A stretch of DNA of 64,000 nucleotides from contig JBAMJV010001300.1 in NCBI GenBank assembly GCA_037951105.1, positions 186,001 to 250,000 of the forward strand, in the 5' to 3' direction. The stretch comes from Echinarachnius parma. Taxonomy: Eukaryota > Echinodermata > Echinoidea > Clypeasteroida > Echinarachniidae. Below the pieces are notes generated by a model that did no database searches, was not told the origin of the DNA, and saw only the letters and a program-made list of their open reading frames with translations. A program made the translations under genes and the position numbers. Shown here one piece after another: positions 59,495-64,000 of the stretch. The first letter of the stretch is position 1. Each line of letters starts with the position of its first letter.

Positions 59495-59670
59495 CGCCAT
59501 TTTGAACTAGGCTAGTTTGCGCGCACAGCATAACACCGCTGAGTCAGTAGTCGTGTCCACACGGTAAAAGCTAATTCTCGAGAGTTGCAATTCTTAAGAA
59601 TTGCAACTCTCGATAATTGCAAAATGTGTGTCCAAACGATGCGTACTACTCTCGAGAGTTGCAACACAAG
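59495..59670. repeat. Dispersed AACTAGGCTAGTTTG repeat followed by GAGAGTTGCAA hairpin
   Basis: TTTTGAACTAGGCTAGTTTG is the complement of the 8.9-kb repeat. 59573-59617 is a hairpin of CTCGAGAGTTGCAATTCTTA and its inverse. Confidence 0.55.
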
Positions 59671-60096
59671 AATTAAAACCGGAAGTAGTGTGCGCGCCTT
59701 TCTAATTCTAGGTGACTTTTTAATTACGTTGGTTCGTTTTCGTATTTTATGCATTCTGCCGCGTTGCATAGGGCGGATACAGACAATATCATTTCATAAA
59801 TCAAGTTGTTCAAATTCATCTTCATTGTTTGTTGTAGTTACTAATAGTAATATAAGTCACTTCGTCGCTAAATTCATGAATGGTCACATAATCAATGGAC
59901 AGCGGCGCCATGTGTTCATGCATGGGAAATCACATGGGAAATTGCGCATGCGTGTTACATATCTCTAACACGACTCTCTTTCGTAATCTACAGAGCGCGC
60001 TTCGTGAGCCCCTTCTTGAAGTGACCACTTTTTAAAAGCGCCATTGGACGTGACGAGGTGGTAGTAACCTACATTAAATATATCGGAATATTTATT

Positions 60097-60468
60097 TTAA
60101 AGAGGTAGAACAGTGTTGGTAAGGCTGAGCTTTAGTAACCAAAACCTGCACAATAATAACATAACAAACTAACAGTTATAACTCCACCATGCTCGAAAGG
60201 TAGAGCAAACTACAAACGACTAAGTAAAAGGCCTGTTATCATTCAAGAAGAGCCATTCATTTTTTATTTTTTTAATAAAAAAAAAATCACCGAATAAATC
60301 TGGGCCCCAGATTTATACAGATCGGATATATTTATTTCAGCCGTTTCTGAACCGATTTTGATCAAATAAAGTGTATTCTTTCATTACAATTGTATGCTCC
60401 TTCAAATTTTACAATCAGTTTTTCATTATATCACCACAAAATATACCAAAACTGAACTACCCTTTTAA
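60097..60468. repeat. MITE family B copy, internally deleted
   Basis: It starts TTAAAGAGGTAGAACAGTGT and ends ACTGAACTACCCTTTTAA. It lacks the central ~130 bp present in other copies. Confidence 0.75.
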
Positions 60469-60990
60469 TAGCGCACAAATTTAAATTAATCAAAACACGC
60501 TTTTGTAAGAAGAAAGAAGGGAGTTTGACCTAGTTGCATAACGTTTCCAGTAGAAAGGGCTCTTCTTGCCTATATTTAGCTGCCTTGAGGGTCATCATTA
60601 TGTATGGGGAGATCCCTGCTCGGCTAACGAACGTGACGTGACCAAATTACTAATCAAAGATTAGCAAGTGTGGGGATGCAGGCAGCAGCTACACTGCGCG
60701 TCACCGTTCAGAACTAGGCTAGTTTGTGCATGCGCACTGCATAACACTGATCCGAGTATGTGCATGCGCACTGCATAACACTGATCCGAGTATGCATTGC
60801 GCGCCATACGCAAGGCGTTCGCAAGATGGCACCGCGAATCTGATTTACGAATCCGAATCACCTTTATTTCGTCCTGTGTCTATTTCAAACTTACAGTCAA
60901 TCACGTGTTCAATACATCACAGTTGATACCTTTGTCATTCGTAAAATAAATATCAGATACTCCCATTGGTTAGGCTCGTGTGTTACTATA

Positions 60991-61156
60991 GGGCCCCGTT
61001 GCAGCAAGAGATACAATCGATTGAACTTACAATCGATTGTAAGTCAGATTATGTGTTCGAAATGCGCGAATCTGATTGGTTGAAAGGCGCAAAGTGTCTG
61101 ACTTACAATTAATTGGAATTACTTACAATCATTGTATCTCTTTCTGCAACATGGCC
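60991..61156. repeat. MITE family E copy
   Basis: GGGCCCCGTTGCAGCAAGAG and CTCTTTCTGCAACATGGCC are inverted, with ACAATCGATTGTAAG inside. Confidence 0.85.
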
Positions 61157-61159
61157 AAG

Positions 61160-62085
61160 GTGAACACCATTTTCATCCATAAAAAAAAAAAAAGACTAAT
61201 CACCACTTTTCATTCGTCATTGCAAGCACAGTATTTTGGCATCATTTTTTGTTATCTACTATGCAAATTTAAGGCGATTTGAGAGGGTTTCAAATTTCCG
61301 AAATGCCCTTTAAAATAGAACATGTCACATAGATTTATAGTCATAGTGGCAGTATCGTGTCTATTGTGTTCATTGCTGTACAGCGGTAATGCATGTCGAG
61401 TTCATTAACCTTAATCTGAACACGAACCCTTAACTATTTGTGAAAAGATGTCATGTTTTGAGAATAGCTTTTCAATTTCCTCTGTAGAAATAGTGTAATC
61501 TTAGATCATTATCTTTCACGAACTCGAAAAGAAATAATGATCAGAGCGGCGTAAGTCTTATCTCTAATATAGAAAAGGGTATATATTTGTGGTGACAGGT
61601 AGCCCTGAAAAAAAACATCTGCTTAAAATAATGTGATTTTGTACCTTCGGGTGTCGTGTGCTTCACACGTATTATATTGGCAAATTATTTATGGATTAAG
61701 CAAAATCATAGTTGGGTATTAAAGCTATCCAACAGTTTTGGGGAAATCCCTATAAAAGGAAAGCTGTACAATTTTCGTTTTTTTCTCTCTGAAAAGATTA
61801 TTTCATAACTAGTAATATGTTGCCATATATATTTTTTCTCATGCAGACTAGTTCAACAATACTAATAAAATACCTTGCGTAAACTTTCCCAAGGCTGCTG
61901 TTATTTAGCTCGAACAGAACATTTCAGGAAGTCCAATTCATCGATAGTAAAAATTAAGAGGAGTTCCTCACTCAGTCCCATCAAGTCTATCTCATGGTCG
62001 CTTCCTGACCATGAACTCTGCTGGAAACGTGAAACGCTGCATTATTTGAAACTTACCACCGACCGAGGACACTACCCTTTCTTCG
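61160..62085. other. No recognised gene
   Basis: An 81-residue plus-strand frame at 61875-62120 has no recognisable motif. Nothing else supportable. Confidence 0.4.
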
Positions 62086-62089
62086 TAGT

Positions 62090-63040
62090 GAAACTTATGA
62101 TACGAAATGTGAAATGTTAGGCGTGACTTATTATACTAAACAGACGTTTCTCTGAGGAATATACGGATGTATGTTTAATGTGATTACATGCCTTCGGCGG
62201 TAATACGTGTTTCTCACGTGTTTTTCCCCCAAGTAGAAATGGATGAATACAATATTTTGATTATAAGCATAAAGATATTGCCAGGGCTGCCAATATCTTT
62301 TTTGTTGTCTCGTATTTATTATCTGACCACTAATCAGCAGCGAACTTCCGTACGGACACTGACCTTTGTCATGTCATTGTAAAAGAAATTAATATGAAAT
62401 GTAAAATGCAGCACGTTTTTTGTTCACACAAAGTCATTTCCCTAAGTAGAAATGGATGAATGCATCTTTTGATTAACAAAAAAAGGTTGCCAGGTTTGTC
62501 AGGTTTAGCTTTCTCATTATCCAATGTATATTATCTGATCACATTCATCGCATAATTCCTTTCATTGTAACGGGAATTGATATGAAATGTGAAATGCAGT
62601 AGGTTTTTTCACACGTTTTCCCGAAGTACGCATGGATGAATACATCTTTTGATTATACTCATACTGTAATAATAATGTCAGGTTTGCCGAGCTTCCCGTA
62701 TTAGCTTCGTTCTTAATTCATGTTTATTATCTGCCCACGATAATAATCACAAGGGAATTGATATGAAATGTGAAATGCAGTACGTTTTTCACACGTTTTC
62801 CCTAATTATATAGACATAGATAAAAAAAAAATTAAAAAAACATGTTTTGATTACTGTACGAGTGTTGTAAGGTTTGCCGAGCTTCCCGGATTAGCTTTTT
62901 CACCACTGATACAGATCATGTCATTTTGTCGTTAAGGGAATTGATGTGAAATGCGGTACGAGTTTCACACGTTTTTTCCAACGCAGTAATGAATGAATAC
63001 ATATTTTGATTTACATTAACACGAATAAGATGTTGTTAGG
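62090..63040. repeat. Diverged tandem repeat, about five units of 180-290 bp
   Basis: TATGAAATGTGAAATGCAGT followed by TTTTCACACGTTTTCCC recurs at ~62100, 62390, 62577, 62760 and 62945. AGGTTTGCCGAGCTTCCCG and GAATACATCTTTTGATTA lie between them. Confidence 0.8.
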
Positions 63041-63062
63041 GCAGTGAGGACTTTCGTTACCC

Positions 63063-63494
63063 TTAAAGGGTACCACCACCCAAAAATAATATTTTTATTA
63101 TAGAAAGGTAACATCTTTAGTATTCCATTCCTTCAACAAGTTCACAAAAATATGATTAAACCAAATAATTGGAAAACGCATCACCGTTCTCAACCATGCG
63201 TTTATGCGGTCTGAATTGCGTAGACTATAGTTATGCAGAGCCCGAACGCTCTGTGCAGAGCGAACGAATCATCCGGGATTCTATTGACGTACGCGTGAAT
63301 ATCATTGGCGCACTCGCAAATGATTGGCCCGTATGGAACCAGGGAATAGCAGTGGTTCCGTAAGTGGTGGAAATGAATTGCTTTGTTTATGAATTGCACA
63401 GCCCTTTGCAAAATGTTGGGTATCTTTTTGATATCACAAAACAGTACCAAAACATATAATAATGTGTTGTCCTTTGCCTGGTGGTCCCCTTTAA
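63063..63494. repeat. MITE with TTAAAGGGTACCACCACC termini
   Basis: TTAAAGGGTACCACC and GGTGGTCCCCTTTAA are inverted and begin in TTAA, like families A and B. Confidence 0.7.
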
Positions 63495-64000
63495 CTCCTA
63501 ACGTGCCAAGCTCGCATTTTTGCGAGTTACAATTCACACAAATGCCATAGAGCATTAAAATCCCTGGCACGTTAAAAGAAGACTTTATTGACGAATTTTA
63601 GAAAAATATGTTGTTCTGTATACCCTCAAAGGTTGATCTCCACAAACATTTCAAATGTATAACCTCCAATAAAGTCTGCATTTGTTTTTCAAAAGTACCT
63701 GTTTTTGTGTTTACATATGCTAATGAACTCATCTGATCGGATGTCGTGACGTCATTGAAGCCAAACTATGATTGTGTGCTCGCTTTACGTACGGGCATGA
63801 CCTTTGTACGCTGTTGTTCGCGCACAATTACCCTTTGTGAACTGCTGTACCGTATCGATCGTGAATACGCCAAAGCTCGGACAAGCATGACAAGGATGTA
63901 TTCGAAAAATTCGATTTATTGGCCCTTACAAACTGATCCTTTTTTTTTAAAGTAAACAAATCTCGTTTGTTAGGTTAATTGATTAACTAAGAATTGCGAA
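63495..64000. other. Small inverted repeat, then no recognised feature
   Basis: CTAACGTGCCAAG / CTGGCACGTTAA (63496-63575) pair. Beyond it nothing is supportable. Confidence 0.45.

Overview
This is eukaryotic (metazoan) genomic DNA. It is AT-rich and intron-rich, with GT-AG introns from about 0.1 to 23 kb, and it is full of miniature inverted-repeat elements, foldback elements, tRNA-derived repeats and non-LTR retrotransposon pieces. The repeat style and the two secretin-type neuropeptide/hormone receptor genes suggest a marine invertebrate, perhaps an ambulacrarian (echinoderm or hemichordate). That placement is inference. There are no bacterial operons, rRNA genes or CRISPR arrays.

Two class B (secretin-family) GPCR genes converge. 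(1) At 1459-1941 (+) lies only the last coding exon (cytoplasmic tail) of a receptor whose other exons are left of the window. (2) From 52646 down to 11538 (-) I could assemble eleven coding exons with consistent splice phases. They give 497 residues: a six-cysteine hormone-binding ectodomain, seven membrane segments and a 90-residue tail. Only the signal-peptide exon was not found. The receptor looks closest to invertebrate PDF/CRF-type receptors, but its ligand cannot be assigned from sequence alone.

Layout. 1-1458: intron of receptor 1. 1942-11537: intergenic, with nested MITEs, foldbacks and simple repeats. 11.5-17.0 kb: TM4-to-tail exons of receptor 2, including a 221-bp tandem array carrying two broken copies of the TM6 exon. 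17.0-24.5 kb: intron with G-tract elements and a 1.5-kb one-strand purine block. 24.5 kb: TM3 exon. 24.7-47.8 kb: a 23-kb intron holding a 5'-truncated LINE, a second purine block of about 2 kb, a foldback/tRNA-like complex, a tandem-repeat element ending in GGAC repeats, and a 12.4-kb transposon-like element. 47.8-52.6 kb: TM2, TM1 and ectodomain exons; the TM2 and TM1 exons each have a decayed partial copy just downstream. 52.7-64 kb: upstream or first-intron DNA with MITEs, foldbacks, a Crypton-like recombinase fragment and a tandem array.

Most notable is the 34219-46601 element. Its termini are near-perfect inverted repeats, both ends carry subterminal GGGTGTATC repeats (including a 73-bp tandem array), and it is flanked by AGGG. 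Deleting it in silico exactly restores the end of a MITE family that occurs elsewhere in the window. I recognise no transposase in it, only fragments with a PHD-like zinc-binding motif and a weak candidate spliced transcript.
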